In this document: one piece after another, positions 43,208 through 51,969 of the stretch
How positions within the stretch are numbered: position 1 is the stretch's first letter
How the letters are laid out: the number at the start of each line of letters is the position of its first letter
Source: Spirosoma agri
Lineage (GTDB): Bacteria; Bacteroidota; Bacteroidia; Cytophagales; Spirosomataceae
DNA length: 64,000 nucleotides
Direction of reading: 5' to 3'
NCBI RefSeq assembly: GCF_010747415.1
Contig: NZ_JAAGNZ010000001.1
Location: 2,418,001-2,482,000, forward strand
Program-made: the position numbers and the translations under genes
Notes under the pieces: model-generated
Databases searched by the model: none
Seen by the model: only the letters and a program-made list of their open reading frames with translations
What the model was told of the DNA's origin: nothing

Positions 43208-44506
43208 TCACTGTTTTTTGATTAACTCGGCGACCAGACGTCCCGTTTGCATGGCCGCATTCAGAGACGGGTAAGTGGTTTGATCGCCACATTGATAGAG
43301 GTTTTCGCCTAGTTTGAGCAATTCGTGGATCGCGTCTGTCCCCGCCCGATCGGGCGGGTAAGCGGGCAATGCCTGCGGAATATGGTAGGTGCGCAAATGC
43401 CTCCAGGTTTTCACGGCCTCACCAAACCACTCACCTAACTCCGTTCGTATCCGTTCCGTCAGGTCCGTGGCATTTGTCGTGACGAGTCCCTGCGTGCTGA
43501 CCGAAATAAGCGTCTGTCCGGCAGGCGCATAGGCCGGTGCGACATCACTCAGAATGGCTACGTTATGAACCATCGCCGTTCGATTGGTATTCAACAGCAG
43601 CAGCCGCTGTTTCGACACATCGGGTAGTTCCGATGAGGTGGCAAAATACGTGCAGGTTGTATGATTGAACGACTGATCGGCGGGCGCAGGGCGACCAAGT
43701 AAAGCGGCTGCCTGGGCGGCATCGACTGCCAGAACGATCGCGCCCGCGTTGATGGTGTCACCCGTCGTCAGATGAACCGTGTTGCCTTCGATGCGTGAAA
43801 CGGGTGTACTGAGCCGGATCTGATCGGGTGATAAACGACTGGCCAGCTGGTCGGCAATGGCACCGATGCCTTTGGCTGGTACTGCCGCTTCGCCCGTAAA
43901 GAACATCCGGAAACAGAACTCGAAAAAATTACTCGATGTTGTAAGGCCGTCTTCCAGAAAGACACCCCCGAAAAAGGGCCGGAAAAACCGCTCGATGATT
44001 TGATCCGAGAAGCCGTACTCGCGCAAAAAGGCCAGCGTCGTGGTTGGTGTCTGCTGGAATAGCTCGCTAACTGAAAGACTCTGCGTCCGGCGAATCAACT
44101 CGACAATACGCAGTTTATCGCCGATGGTTCCCACCGATGACGCCAATACGCGAAAGGCCGATAGCGGTTCCTGAAACGGGTTGACGAGCGTAAGCCATTC
44201 CGCCTGATGCCGGATGAGCGCCCCCGATCGGAAGGATTTTAGATCAAGGTCAGCGTAGTTGAGTAGCTGTTGGGCTTCGGGATAGGCGGTCAACAAGATC
44301 TGAAACCCTCGATCGAGCAGAAACCCATCTACAACATCGGTGCGGACGCGCCCGCCTACGCCATCCGTTGCTTCGATCACCAGGGCCTTGATGCCTGCCT
44401 GTTTGAGATAACAGGCACAGGTAAGACCCGCCAGGCCAGCGCCAACAATAACTACGGGATCGGATGAAGAATAAGCTGCCGACTGACTGGACGAATTCGC
44501 AGGCAT
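43208..44506 (-). CDS. FAD-dependent amine oxidase/phytoene desaturase-like oxidoreductase
   Basis: A 432-residue flavoprotein with N-terminal VVIVGAGLAGLTCACYLKQ and the GGR motif (DGVGGRVRT) of the amine oxidase, protoporphyrinogen oxidase and carotenoid desaturase superfamily. Other marks are LDRGFQILLTAYP and a C-terminal CGDQTTYPSLNAAMQTGR, which closes the FAD site. No signal peptide. It is the first gene of a probable two-gene operon with the Baeyer-Villiger enzyme and divergent from pabA across an AT-rich 220-bp region. Precise reaction unknown. Confidence 0.85.
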   Translation of the reverse strand: MPANSSSQSAAYSSSDPVVIVGAGLAGLTCACYLKQAGIKALVIEATDGVGGRVRTDVVDGFLLDRGFQILLTAYPEAQQLLNYADLDLKSFRSGALIRHQAEWLTLVNPFQEPLSAFRVLASSVGTIGDKLRIVELIRRTQSLSVSELFQQTPTTTLAFLREYGFSDQIIERFFRPFFGGVFLEDGLTTSSNFFEFCFRMFFTGEAAVPAKGIGAIADQLASRLSPDQIRLSTPVSRIEGNTVHLTTGDTINAGAIVLAVDAAQAAALLGRPAPADQSFNHTTCTYFATSSELPDVSKQRLLLLNTNRTAMVHNVAILSDVAPAYAPAGQTLISVSTQGLVTTNATDLTERIRTELGEWFGEAVKTWRHLRTYHIPQALPAYPPDRAGTDAIHELLKLGENLYQCGDQTTYPSLNAAMQTGRLVAELIKKQ

Positions 44507-44668
44507 GGTAGTGCGTTAGGATGTACAGAATAAACGCCAAAAGTAGCTTTTCCGGCGACCCATACCACGTTTAGGGAGCCAAACGTCTGGTATTTTTTTT
44601 AGAACTATTGACTAATTTAAAGATAATGAAAAAATAATATACTGATAATCAGTTAGTAATAAAAACTA

Positions 44669-44701
44669 GTTGATGCTTTTTTTTAGAAACTATTAATTTT
44701 G
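44669..44701 (+). promoter_or_regulatory. Probable pabA promoter
   Basis: TAATTTTG (44694-44701) fits TAnnTTTG, with GTTG (44669-44672) 21 bases upstream. The start would be near 44708, about 19 bases before the pabA ATG. The region 44580-44700 is strongly AT-rich. Confidence 0.5.
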
Positions 44702-44726
44702 TCGAAACAGATTGTGTTGTAGGGGT

Positions 44727-45341
44727 ATGGATCTGTTAGTCGTTGATAATTTCGATTCGTTTACGTACACGCTGGTCGACTATCTGCATCAGGCAGGGGC
44801 CACCTGTCATGTTGTGCGGAACAACGAGCCGATGGACCGGCTAACAAAGACGACTGTTGCGGGTGTGGTGCTCTCACCGGGGCCGGGGACACCCCAACAA
44901 GCCGGTCGATTGATGGAGGTGATTGCGCATTACCATCAGCAGCTGCCCATGTTAGGGGTCTGTTTAGGGCATCAGGCAATCGGTGAGTTTTTTGGCGCTA
45001 CCTTAGGCCCGGCGGCTCGACCGATGCACGGTAAAGTGTCCGAGATTCGGGTACAGACCGATGATCGGCTGTTCCGGAATTTACCCCGGCAATTTGCTGT
45101 TACCCGTTATCATTCGCTGGTGCTCCGTGATTTGCCGGATACGCTCATTGCTACGGCGGTTACCGGCCAGCACGAACTGATGGCGATGCGGCACCGGACG
45201 TTGCCGATATGGGGGGTGCAGTTTCATCCGGAAGCGGCTTTAACCGCATTCGGTGTGCCCATTTTATCGAATTGGATTAATTTTTTGAGGTTTAGTACAG
45301 TACAGCAGGAAAAATCGGCTATGTTCGGGCTCCTGCATTAA
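44727..45341 (+). CDS. pabA: Aminodeoxychorismate/anthranilate synthase glutamine amidotransferase subunit
   Basis: A 204-residue class I glutamine amidotransferase that supplies ammonia to PabB or TrpE for folate or tryptophan synthesis. The N-terminus has VVDNFDSFTYTLVDYL, PGPGTP follows, and the catalytic triad is Cys79 (GVCLGHQ), His167 and Glu169 (FHPE). The ATG at 44727 is preceded by AGGGG; an earlier TTG at 44712 is less likely. No pabB, trpE or trpD lies near, so PabA and TrpG cannot be told apart from context. The alpha/beta hydrolase gene follows by 13 bases. Confidence 0.88.
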   Translation: MDLLVVDNFDSFTYTLVDYLHQAGATCHVVRNNEPMDRLTKTTVAGVVLSPGPGTPQQAGRLMEVIAHYHQQLPMLGVCLGHQAIGEFFGATLGPAARPMHGKVSEIRVQTDDRLFRNLPRQFAVTRYHSLVLRDLPDTLIATAVTGQHELMAMRHRTLPIWGVQFHPEAALTAFGVPILSNWINFLRFSTVQQEKSAMFGLLH

Positions 45342-45354
45342 TAAGGGCTATCGT

Positions 45355-46152
45355 ATGAATTATCAGATTCGGGAGGAAGCGGGTTTCCGCTACGTAGACG
45401 AAGGTCAGGGTGATGTATTGTTGTTGTTGCATGGGCTCTTTGGGGCGCTAAGTAACTGGGATGGTGTCATCAACGGTTTTTCCGACCGATACCGGGTGGT
45501 TATTCCGCTTATGCCGATCTATGAAATGCCGATGCGCGAAGCTAGTCTGGAAGGGCTCGTGGCATTTATCGAAAAATTTCTGGCTCACAAGCAACTGACA
45601 GACCTGACCTTGCTGGGCAACTCGCTCGGCGGGCACTTGGCCTTGTTATATAGTTTCAAGCACCCCGATCAGGTGCAGCGGCTGGTTCTGACGGGAAGCT
45701 CGGGTCTGTTCGAAAACGGAATGGGCGGCTCGTTTCCCAAGCGCGGCAGCTACGACTACATTTCTGAGCGGGTGGCCTACACGTTCTACGATCCGAAAGT
45801 GGCATCGAAAGAACTTGTCGATGAGGTATTCGAGATTACGAGCAGCATTCCCAAGTGCATGAGTATTGTTGGGATTGCCAAATCGGCTCAGCGCAACAAT
45901 GTTGCGAAAGACCTCTACAAGATCAACGTGCCAACGCTGTTGGTATGGGGCCTGAACGATACGATCACCCCTGCTGAAGTCGGGTATGAATTCAATCGGT
46001 TGATCGCCGATTCTGAGTTGCATTTTATCGACAAATGCTGCCATGCGCCCATGATGGAGCATCCCGACCGGTTCAATGTGCTGCTGAACGACTGGCTCGA
46101 ACGCCATCCGATGGCTAATGAACAGTTGTCTGTAAGCACCATGCATTCCTGA
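45355..46152 (+). CDS. Alpha/beta hydrolase
   Basis: A 265-residue alpha/beta hydrolase-fold protein. The oxyanion segment is LLLLHGLFGA, the nucleophile Ser90 is in GNSLGG, an Asp lies in VWGLNDTITP and the His in CCHAPMMEHP, giving a full catalytic set. No signal peptide. It is 13 bases after pabA and ahead of the CBS and nadK genes on the same strand; in many Bacteroidota such a hydrolase is next to the CBS-nadK genes. Substrate unknown. Confidence 0.85.
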   Translation: MNYQIREEAGFRYVDEGQGDVLLLLHGLFGALSNWDGVINGFSDRYRVVIPLMPIYEMPMREASLEGLVAFIEKFLAHKQLTDLTLLGNSLGGHLALLYSFKHPDQVQRLVLTGSSGLFENGMGGSFPKRGSYDYISERVAYTFYDPKVASKELVDEVFEITSSIPKCMSIVGIAKSAQRNNVAKDLYKINVPTLLVWGLNDTITPAEVGYEFNRLIADSELHFIDKCCHAPMMEHPDRFNVLLNDWLERHPMANEQLSVSTMHS

Positions 46153-46248
46153 TCAGGGTGCAGGTTCAATACCTCTTTGGGAGTGGCCAATAAAATCAAG
46201 TTGGTTCTTTGCGACTTAAAACTGTTTTTTAACTAACTTTTAGAAACT

Positions 46249-46277
46249 ATGGCAGAAATTCCGTAGTTTTCTGCCAT
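46249..46277. repeat. Hairpin before the CBS gene
   Basis: 10-bp stem ATGGCAGAAA with its complement (46249-46258, 46268-46277) and a 9-base loop, 26 bases before the CBS gene ATG. It could end the hydrolase transcript, since a T-rich stretch follows, or control the CBS gene. Confidence 0.5.
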
Positions 46278-46302
46278 ACAGTTTCTTTTAATTTCAATTC
46301 GT

Positions 46303-46971
46303 ATGCTGGCTGCCGAACTCATAGACCCGATGCTTCCAGCCCTGAAACCGACCGATTCTGTCGGGCAGGCGCTGGATTGGATGCAGGAGCACCGCATCGG
46401 CCAACTCGCGCTCATTGACCAGGGCGATTACCGGGGTGTGGTTAGCGAAGAACTTTTGATGGACGTTCCTGACAGCGATCAACCGCTAAGCAATGTGATG
46501 CGTCTGTTTGAAAAAATATACGTTCATGAAGATCAGCATCTGTTCGAGATTATGGGGCTGATCATCCAGAATCGTATGGATGTTGTTGCCGTTCTGAACG
46601 AAGGGCGCGAATTCACCGGTACAATTTCAGCCAACGAACTGTTGAAACAGTTTGCGCAGGAGCTTGGTGTTCAGGAAGCCGGAGCCATCCTTATTTTAAG
46701 CCTTAACGAACGTGATTACTCGATGGCCGAAATTAGCCGGCTTGTCGAATCGAACAACGTAAAGATCATAAGCAGTTATTTTTCGAGTGCCGCTTACGGT
46801 ATGCCGGATCGCTCCCGGTTGACCTTGAAACTCAATCGGCGCGATATTACGCCGGTCATTTCAACCCTCGAGCGTTTCGGCTATCAGATTGAATCGGCAT
46901 TTGCCAATGCCCCCGTCGAAAGCATTGATCAGGAGCGACTGGATTCGCTGCTTCGCTATCTTAATACATAG
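46303..46971 (+). CDS. CBS-domain protein
   Basis: A 222-residue protein with two CBS motifs (about residues 8-60 and 70-125; DSVGQALDWMQEHRIGQLALID and RMDVVAVLNEGREFTG are the characteristic parts) followed by an ACT-like C-terminal region (AILILSLNERDYSMAEISRLVES). CBS pairs bind adenosyl nucleotides and regulate a partner. In Bacteroidota this gene commonly sits directly before nadK, as here (84 bases), so a link with NAD(P) or nucleotide sensing is a reasonable inference. Confidence 0.85.
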   Translation: MLAAELIDPMLPALKPTDSVGQALDWMQEHRIGQLALIDQGDYRGVVSEELLMDVPDSDQPLSNVMRLFEKIYVHEDQHLFEIMGLIIQNRMDVVAVLNEGREFTGTISANELLKQFAQELGVQEAGAILILSLNERDYSMAEISRLVESNNVKIISSYFSSAAYGMPDRSRLTLKLNRRDITPVISTLERFGYQIESAFANAPVESIDQERLDSLLRYLNT

Positions 46972-47055
46972 TTTGCCGATTTGTGCTGGTTGATATTGGC
47001 CTGAACGAAGAGGAAGGCAACCGGCAACAGCGAATCGACGAACGACAACTACCTT

Positions 47056-47931
47056 ATGAAAATCGCCATTCACGGGCGCAACTTTCCCGAAAAAGCCCGG
47101 CCGTATATCCAGTCCATGTTTGATGAACTGGCTAAACGTCAAGTTGAAGTTGTTCTCTCCCAGATTTACCGCGAATTTTTGGACGGCGCTGGCGTTGCTC
47201 ACAATAGCGAAGCCGTCTACCAAACCGATCAAGGCATTGCCGAGGCTGACTTTATTTTTAGTTTAGGGGGCGATGGTACACTGCTGGATGCCGTCACGCA
47301 CGTTGGTGCCACCGAAATTCCAATCGTGGGTATCAACATTGGCCGACTGGGTTTTCTGGCTACCGTGTCCCCATCGTCTATTCGATTGATGATCGATGCG
47401 TTGTTCACTGAACAGTACAGCATTGATGAACGGGCGTTGGTTGGCGTGCGATCTAACCCGGACATTTTCGGTTCGTTACCCTTTGGCCTGAACGACTTCA
47501 CCATTACGCGTACGCAGACCTCATCCATGATTACGGTTCATACGTATCTGGATGGCGAGTTTTTAAATTCATACTGGGCTGATGGCCTGATTGTGTCAAC
47601 ACCATCAGGATCGACGGGCTATTCGCTCAGTTGCGGTGGCCCGGTTCTATTGCCTCAGACCAATAACTTTATCATCACGCCCATCAGCCCGCATAACCTC
47701 AATGTGCGTCCCATGATCGTTATGGACAGCTGCCAGCTGGCGTTTGAGGTTGAAAGCCGCAGTGGAAATTTCCTGGCCGCTCTCGATTCCCGTTCATTTA
47801 CCGTTGATGCATCCGCCCGAATCAGCGTTCAGAAGGAAGCCTTCAAAGCCCGGCTTGTCAAGCTTAGCGACGATAACTTTCTGAACACGCTCCGCAGTAA
47901 GCTGAACTGGGGCTGGGATATCAGAAATTAA
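47056..47931 (+). CDS. nadK: NAD kinase
   Basis: A 291-residue enzyme that phosphorylates NAD+ to NADP+. The family signature GGDGT is at 71-75 (Asp73 is catalytic), and the second conserved block is STPSGSTGYSLSCGGP. Length is normal for bacterial NadK. It follows the CBS gene and precedes two outer-membrane barrel genes, an arrangement that is partly conserved in Bacteroidota. Confidence 0.95.
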   Translation: MKIAIHGRNFPEKARPYIQSMFDELAKRQVEVVLSQIYREFLDGAGVAHNSEAVYQTDQGIAEADFIFSLGGDGTLLDAVTHVGATEIPIVGINIGRLGFLATVSPSSIRLMIDALFTEQYSIDERALVGVRSNPDIFGSLPFGLNDFTITRTQTSSMITVHTYLDGEFLNSYWADGLIVSTPSGSTGYSLSCGGPVLLPQTNNFIITPISPHNLNVRPMIVMDSCQLAFEVESRSGNFLAALDSRSFTVDASARISVQKEAFKARLVKLSDDNFLNTLRSKLNWGWDIRN

Positions 47932-48120
47932 CGGAACCAGCAGTAACCTGGTCAACAGCGCTATAAGGGCTTATCATAGGCTTCATTCCCTTTTCTGGCA
48001 CCCTCTTTGCTTGCCCATAGTATATTTTTCGGTTCAATTTGCCAATAAAAGGGGTCAACCAGCCGTTTCGAAAATGGCTGATCTTCGGGTCGAGTCGGTT
48101 GATTCACGAAACTTAACCAC

Positions 48121-49122
48121 ATGAAGCAATACCATTATCTGACAGTAGGTGTTCTCGTAAGTATTTTTTCCATACTTACTTCGTCAGACAGCGAGGCTCA
48201 ACGACGGCCTAACACCAATTTTTTACCGTATTCGTCGGTTAGTTTTGGTGTTGGTACGTCCCATTACTACGGCGATCTGGCAGGTTACCGGCAATTCATA
48301 AAGGCCACGTACATCATGCCGCGCTGGAACCTGGGAATCGGCTACACGCGTCAATTTACCCCGCATTTTGCTGCACGGGCTTCCTTCACGTGGGCTCGTA
48401 TTGCGGGTGATGATTACACGTTCAACAAAGGGAACCTGGATAAAAACCTAATCCAGTATACGCGAAATCTGCACTTTCGGAATGACCTGAAAGAGTTCGC
48501 CGTTTCGGGTATTTACAACTTTGTGGCAGACGGTCGCAACTCAGGCGTTCGTGCCAAGTTGACGCCCTATATTTTTGGCGGAATAGCCTTATTGGCGCAT
48601 AGCCCGGAAGCCCGGACGCCAGCCGGTACGGATGCCGGAGAGTATGAAGCGCAAAAATGGGTAAAATTACAACCCTTGCACACCGAAGGGCAGGGACAGC
48701 CCGGCTATGAAAAACCCTATTCGCTCGTTACGGCGGCCATTCCGGTTGGTTTCGGTCTGCGCTATCGCCTGAACGAAAACTTTAATCTTGGTTTCGAAAT
48801 TGGCTATCGCTACACCTTTACGGACTATTTGGACGACGTAGGTGGACCTTACGCTGATCCATCGGTCTTACAAGGTCTGGCCACTAAAATGGGTGATCGT
48901 CGGCAACAGCAATTTGCTGCCCGCTACAAAAACGCCCCTGATCGCTATACTATACTCACGGAAATGTATAACGCAGGAGGACAAAGTCAGGCTGATGTGT
49001 TGAACGCCTTACAAACGCCCGAACGTGGGGCGAACGGCCTGTTACGGGATGGTTACATACTGACGAGTTTTCAGATCCACTACATCATTCCGGGTAAGAT
49101 CAAATGCCCGCCTATTAAATAG
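48121..49122 (+). CDS. DUF6089-type outer-membrane beta-barrel protein
   Basis: A 333-residue exported protein with a signal peptide (about 1-26) and alternating hydrophobic strands. Marks are YSSVSFGVGTSHYYGDLAG, TPYIFGGIALL, PVGFGLRYRLNENFNLGFEIGYR (shown here in pieces: PVGFGLRYRL, NLGFEIGYRYTFTDYLDDVGG). It resembles the DUF6089/PorG-like barrels usually encoded after nadK in Bacteroidota. A 189-bp gap separates it from nadK. The next gene starts 3 bases after its stop, so the two barrels are co-transcribed. Confidence 0.8.
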   Translation: MKQYHYLTVGVLVSIFSILTSSDSEAQRRPNTNFLPYSSVSFGVGTSHYYGDLAGYRQFIKATYIMPRWNLGIGYTRQFTPHFAARASFTWARIAGDDYTFNKGNLDKNLIQYTRNLHFRNDLKEFAVSGIYNFVADGRNSGVRAKLTPYIFGGIALLAHSPEARTPAGTDAGEYEAQKWVKLQPLHTEGQGQPGYEKPYSLVTAAIPVGFGLRYRLNENFNLGFEIGYRYTFTDYLDDVGGPYADPSVLQGLATKMGDRRQQQFAARYKNAPDRYTILTEMYNAGGQSQADVLNALQTPERGANGLLRDGYILTSFQIHYIIPGKIKCPPIK

Positions 49123-49125
49123 CCT

Positions 49126-49797
49126 GTGAGCAAACGACAAATCCACAACGCCTGGCTACTTGTAGCCGGGCTTTTTATCAGTCTTAGCGTTCACGCGCAG
49201 AAGATCGAGGTAGGGGGCGGGTTAGGGGGAATGCTGTACAAAGGCGACGTATCGACCCGGCTCAATCCGCGCTCCTATCGTCCGGCGGGCAATCTGTTTT
49301 TTCGCTACAACGCGACGCGTTCGTTTTCAATGCGGGCAGGAGTGGCAGTAGGTAGTTTTCAGGCGGAAGATCACTTCAGCAGCGATCCATTACAACAGGC
49401 CCGTAACTATTCGTTCAGAAGTACGACCAGTGAAGCAACGATCGATCTGGAATATAATTTTCTGAATTATAAGCTGCTACCCAAAGTGAAAAACTGGACA
49501 CCCTACGTCTTCGCGGGATTAGGACTCTACAATTACACAAACGCAGTCGTGAAAGCCCGTGCGCTCCTGAATTTTCCCCTCGGCATCGGCGTCAAATACG
49601 AAATCAAACGCCCCTGGAGTGTTGGGCTGGAATTCGGCACCCGATTCACCAATAACGATTACCTGGATGGCCTGGGCGAACGGACCTATGGCGTAACGAC
49701 GAACAAACTGGCGCAGGGCAACCCGGCTTTAAACGATAGCTACACGTATACGGCCATCACACTTAGCTATACGTTCTACAAGATAGTTTGCCCCTAA
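49126..49797 (+). CDS. Second DUF6089-like outer-membrane beta-barrel protein
   Basis: A 223-residue protein with a signal peptide ending at SVHAQ and a small barrel (GGGLGGMLYKGDVST, PYVFAGLGLYNYT, GVKYEIKRPWSVGLEFGTR). It is related in pattern to the 333-residue protein before it, sharing the YVFAG and LDGLG/LDDVG features. The start is a GTG 3 bases after the previous stop. Together they look like an ancient tandem duplication. Function not known; an envelope assembly or secretion role is inferred from neighbours of this family. Confidence 0.8.
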   Translation: MSKRQIHNAWLLVAGLFISLSVHAQKIEVGGGLGGMLYKGDVSTRLNPRSYRPAGNLFFRYNATRSFSMRAGVAVGSFQAEDHFSSDPLQQARNYSFRSTTSEATIDLEYNFLNYKLLPKVKNWTPYVFAGLGLYNYTNAVVKARALLNFPLGIGVKYEIKRPWSVGLEFGTRFTNNDYLDGLGERTYGVTTNKLAQGNPALNDSYTYTAITLSYTFYKIVCP

Positions 49798-49808
49798 CTG
49801 GACGATCG

Positions 49809-49859
49809 TTCGGCTTGGTTTGTAGTCGATACGCCGTATCAAATACAAACCAAGCCGAA
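49809..49859. repeat. Inverted repeat with palindromic GATACGCCGTATC loop
   Basis: Perfect 16-base arms (49809-49824, 49844-49859) around a 19-base loop that contains the palindrome GATACGCCGTATC (49828-49840). It fills the gap between two convergent genes and ends two bases from the PhyH stop codon. The loop shares ACGCCGTATC with the element at 23516-23586. Confidence 0.85.
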
Positions 49860-49861
49860 AA

Positions 49862-50836
49862 CTACCACCGCTTAAGTCCCAGTAATTTTTCTCCGAGTTC
49901 GGATAATTGGGCGGTTTGGTATCGGGTCTTTTCCCAATGGCGTGGGTCGCCGGGGAAAGCGTAGCCTTCCGGAGCCTGCCTCTCCCTCCAGGACGTAACG
50001 CGCCACTGGCGAAGGGCTTCGTTCTCTTCCTGAGCGGGCATCATGGAAATGTACTGAGCAATCCGAACCTTATCCGTTGAGCGATTGGGACGAATACCAT
50101 GCGGTTGCGTGCTGTTGAAGATTAGCAGATCACCCGCTTCCAGTTTAACCTTTACCAGCTCAAAGCCGGTTGTGTCGGGCTTAAAATGATCGCGGTCCGA
50201 GGGTTGCGTCAATTTCCAGGTATCATAAGTGCGATACAACTCCGGAATGCACTGGAAACCACCCATGTTCTCATCGGTCTGATCAGCCAGCGCTAATACG
50301 CCCTGCACGTTCTGGGGATTCGTTTCCGGATCGTAATCCCAGTGGATAAATCCCTTGAACTCATGGCCCGGCCTGACCGGAAAATTTAGGTTGGCCCGGT
50401 CGATAGTCACCCAGAGTTTTTCCGTTCCCCAGATATCGACGAACGCATCGTAAACGCGCTGATACTGCCGGTTATCCCATTCGTACTGGTGATTATACAA
50501 CTCAACCATGCCACTGTTGGTCAGCTCTTTCATTTTCATTTCGGCACGGGCGGGCGCATACCACGTTTCCGGATTGGCGGGGTCTTTTTCTTCAAACTCC
50601 CAGAGAAGGTTGGCGAGTCGCTCCGCATTTTCTTTGGGCACCGCCTGCTTGATGATGACGTAGCCATTCTCAATCCAGAATTGCCAGTCTTCTTCCGACA
50701 ACACGCGCAAAGGTGCTCCGTTGGCGCGATCATTAAGACTGAGTTTACTGCTGGTGGCGGTTGATGGATTGCCTGGAATGTCCTTATGCGCATTATCCGG
50801 AATCATTGTCTGGGCCATTGTGTGTTGGGTTTCCAT
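49862..50836 (-). CDS. Phytanoyl-CoA dioxygenase (PhyH) family protein
   Basis: A 324-residue non-haem iron, 2-oxoglutarate-dependent dioxygenase of the PhyH family. The metal triad is likely His and Asp in GFIHWDYDP and a distal His in STQPHGIRPN, followed by the Arg that binds 2-oxoglutarate. PhyH enzymes hydroxylate small molecules; the substrate here is unknown. An ATG at 50836 is preferred over an in-frame TTG at 50875, since the TTG overlaps the -7 box. It is divergent from an AraC-family regulator, which probably controls it. Confidence 0.87.
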   Translation of the reverse strand: METQHTMAQTMIPDNAHKDIPGNPSTATSSKLSLNDRANGAPLRVLSEEDWQFWIENGYVIIKQAVPKENAERLANLLWEFEEKDPANPETWYAPARAEMKMKELTNSGMVELYNHQYEWDNRQYQRVYDAFVDIWGTEKLWVTIDRANLNFPVRPGHEFKGFIHWDYDPETNPQNVQGVLALADQTDENMGGFQCIPELYRTYDTWKLTQPSDRDHFKPDTTGFELVKVKLEAGDLLIFNSTQPHGIRPNRSTDKVRIAQYISMMPAQEENEALRQWRVTSWRERQAPEGYAFPGDPRHWEKTRYQTAQLSELGEKLLGLKRW

Positions 50837-50872
50837 AGTTCTGTAGATACCGTTTTGAAGCCGTTGATACGA

Positions 50873-50880
50873 CAAAGTTA
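50873..50880 (-). promoter_or_regulatory. Probable -7 box of the PhyH gene
   Basis: TAACTTTG on the minus strand fits TAnnTTTG. The start would be near 50866, giving a 30-base leader to the ATG at 50836. Confidence 0.5.
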
Positions 50881-50918
50881 TTGATTGCGCCTACCTGTTT
50901 TCTACTCCCTAAATGGCC

Positions 50919-50926
50919 TATTTTTG
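50919..50926 (+). promoter_or_regulatory. Probable -7 box of the AraC-family gene
   Basis: TATTTTTG fits TAnnTTTG; the start would be near 50932. The box is 39 bases from the divergent PhyH box, so the two promoters are back to back and could share one operator. Confidence 0.5.
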
Positions 50927-50994
50927 TACTATATTGCTCTCAATTTGATTTTATTGACGCCAGGAGTACAGTTTTGATCAAACCGGACAAAGCT

Positions 50995-51843
50995 ATGAAG
51001 GTCAAGAAGGAAGAAATACAGCCCGACACGAACAGTTCGTTTCGCATCCTGTTGACGCCCCAGTTGCAGACTGTTTTTCTGTGGCATTATCACCCGGAAT
51101 ACGAATTGGTGTACATCACCGGTGCCAGCGGAAACCGGCATGTGGGCGACCATATTTCCTGTTACGAAGGAAGTGATCTGGTATTTATCGGCCCCAATAT
51201 TCCGCATCTGAATTTCGATTACGGCGTAAAAACTGATCATCGTAAAGTGGTTGTGCAGATGAAAGCCGACTTTATGGGTGAACAGTTTCTGCAAATTCCG
51301 GAGTTTGCGGCCATTGCCCGTCTTTTCAAACTGGCGTGTAACGGTGTCTCCTTCTTCGGCGAAACGAAACGGATTGTGGGTGAGCAGTTGGAACGTTTGG
51401 CTGAACTACCTTCTTTTGAGCGGCTTATGACGCTTATTGCTGTCTTTCAACGCTTGGCTATTAGCGATGAGATGACACTGCTGAACGAAAAACCGGTTGA
51501 AAATCAGTATACGCTAAAAGAGCAGCAGCGGCTCAGCTATATTCATCGCTACATTGACGAGAATTTCCAGCGTAAAATCGAGTTGACCGAGATGGCGGCC
51601 CTGGTTAATCTGACAGAAGCGGCCTTTTGTCGTTATTTCAAAAAGATGACCCGGCTGACGTTTACTCAATTTTTGAATCAATACCGGATCAATCAGGCAC
51701 AAAAATTACTGCTGGTAGGCCACAATGTAACGGAAACCTGTTTTGCCAGCGGATTTGAGAGTGTATCTTACTTCAATAAAACGTTCAAAAAAGTGACTGG
51801 CGAGAACCCTATGCAGTTTAAAAAAAGGCATCGAAGCCTGTAA
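50995..51843 (+). CDS. AraC-family transcriptional regulator
   Basis: A 282-residue regulator. The N-terminal cupin-like sensing domain has FLWHYHPEYELVYI and FIGPNIPHLNF, and the C-terminal part has two helix-turn-helix units (ELTEMAALVNLTEAAFCRYF and VTETCFASGFESVSYFNKTF) ending in the ENPMQFKK signature. The ATG at 50995 is chosen because the earlier TTG at 50881 lies upstream of the -7 box. The regulator is divergent from the PhyH gene. The ligand is unknown, possibly a sugar or the PhyH substrate. Confidence 0.9.
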   Translation: MKVKKEEIQPDTNSSFRILLTPQLQTVFLWHYHPEYELVYITGASGNRHVGDHISCYEGSDLVFIGPNIPHLNFDYGVKTDHRKVVVQMKADFMGEQFLQIPEFAAIARLFKLACNGVSFFGETKRIVGEQLERLAELPSFERLMTLIAVFQRLAISDEMTLLNEKPVENQYTLKEQQRLSYIHRYIDENFQRKIELTEMAALVNLTEAAFCRYFKKMTRLTFTQFLNQYRINQAQKLLLVGHNVTETCFASGFESVSYFNKTFKKVTGENPMQFKKRHRSL

Positions 51844-51913
51844 CTGGCACCCGTTCGTCAACGTGTTACGGCTATTCACGAAAGTAGGCACTACGCATAA
51901 GCCCGACTTTACG

Positions 51914-51921
51914 TATTTTTG
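51914..51921 (+). promoter_or_regulatory. Probable -7 box of the M23 peptidase gene
   Basis: TATTTTTG fits TAnnTTTG. The predicted start near 51928 lies after the TTG at 51919 and therefore supports the ATG at 51970. Confidence 0.5.
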
Positions 51922-51969
51922 GGCGTACAATCGAAAATTGAGTTAGTGAAGATTGATATAATATCGTTC

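Noticed and set aside
49862-50836. PhyH gene as the missing phosphonate hydroxylase (PhnY*) for the PhnZ-like protein
   Set aside because: PhnY* belongs to a related 2-oxoglutarate dioxygenase group, but this gene is 26 kb away, has its own AraC regulator and shows no specific PhnY* features that I can recognise.
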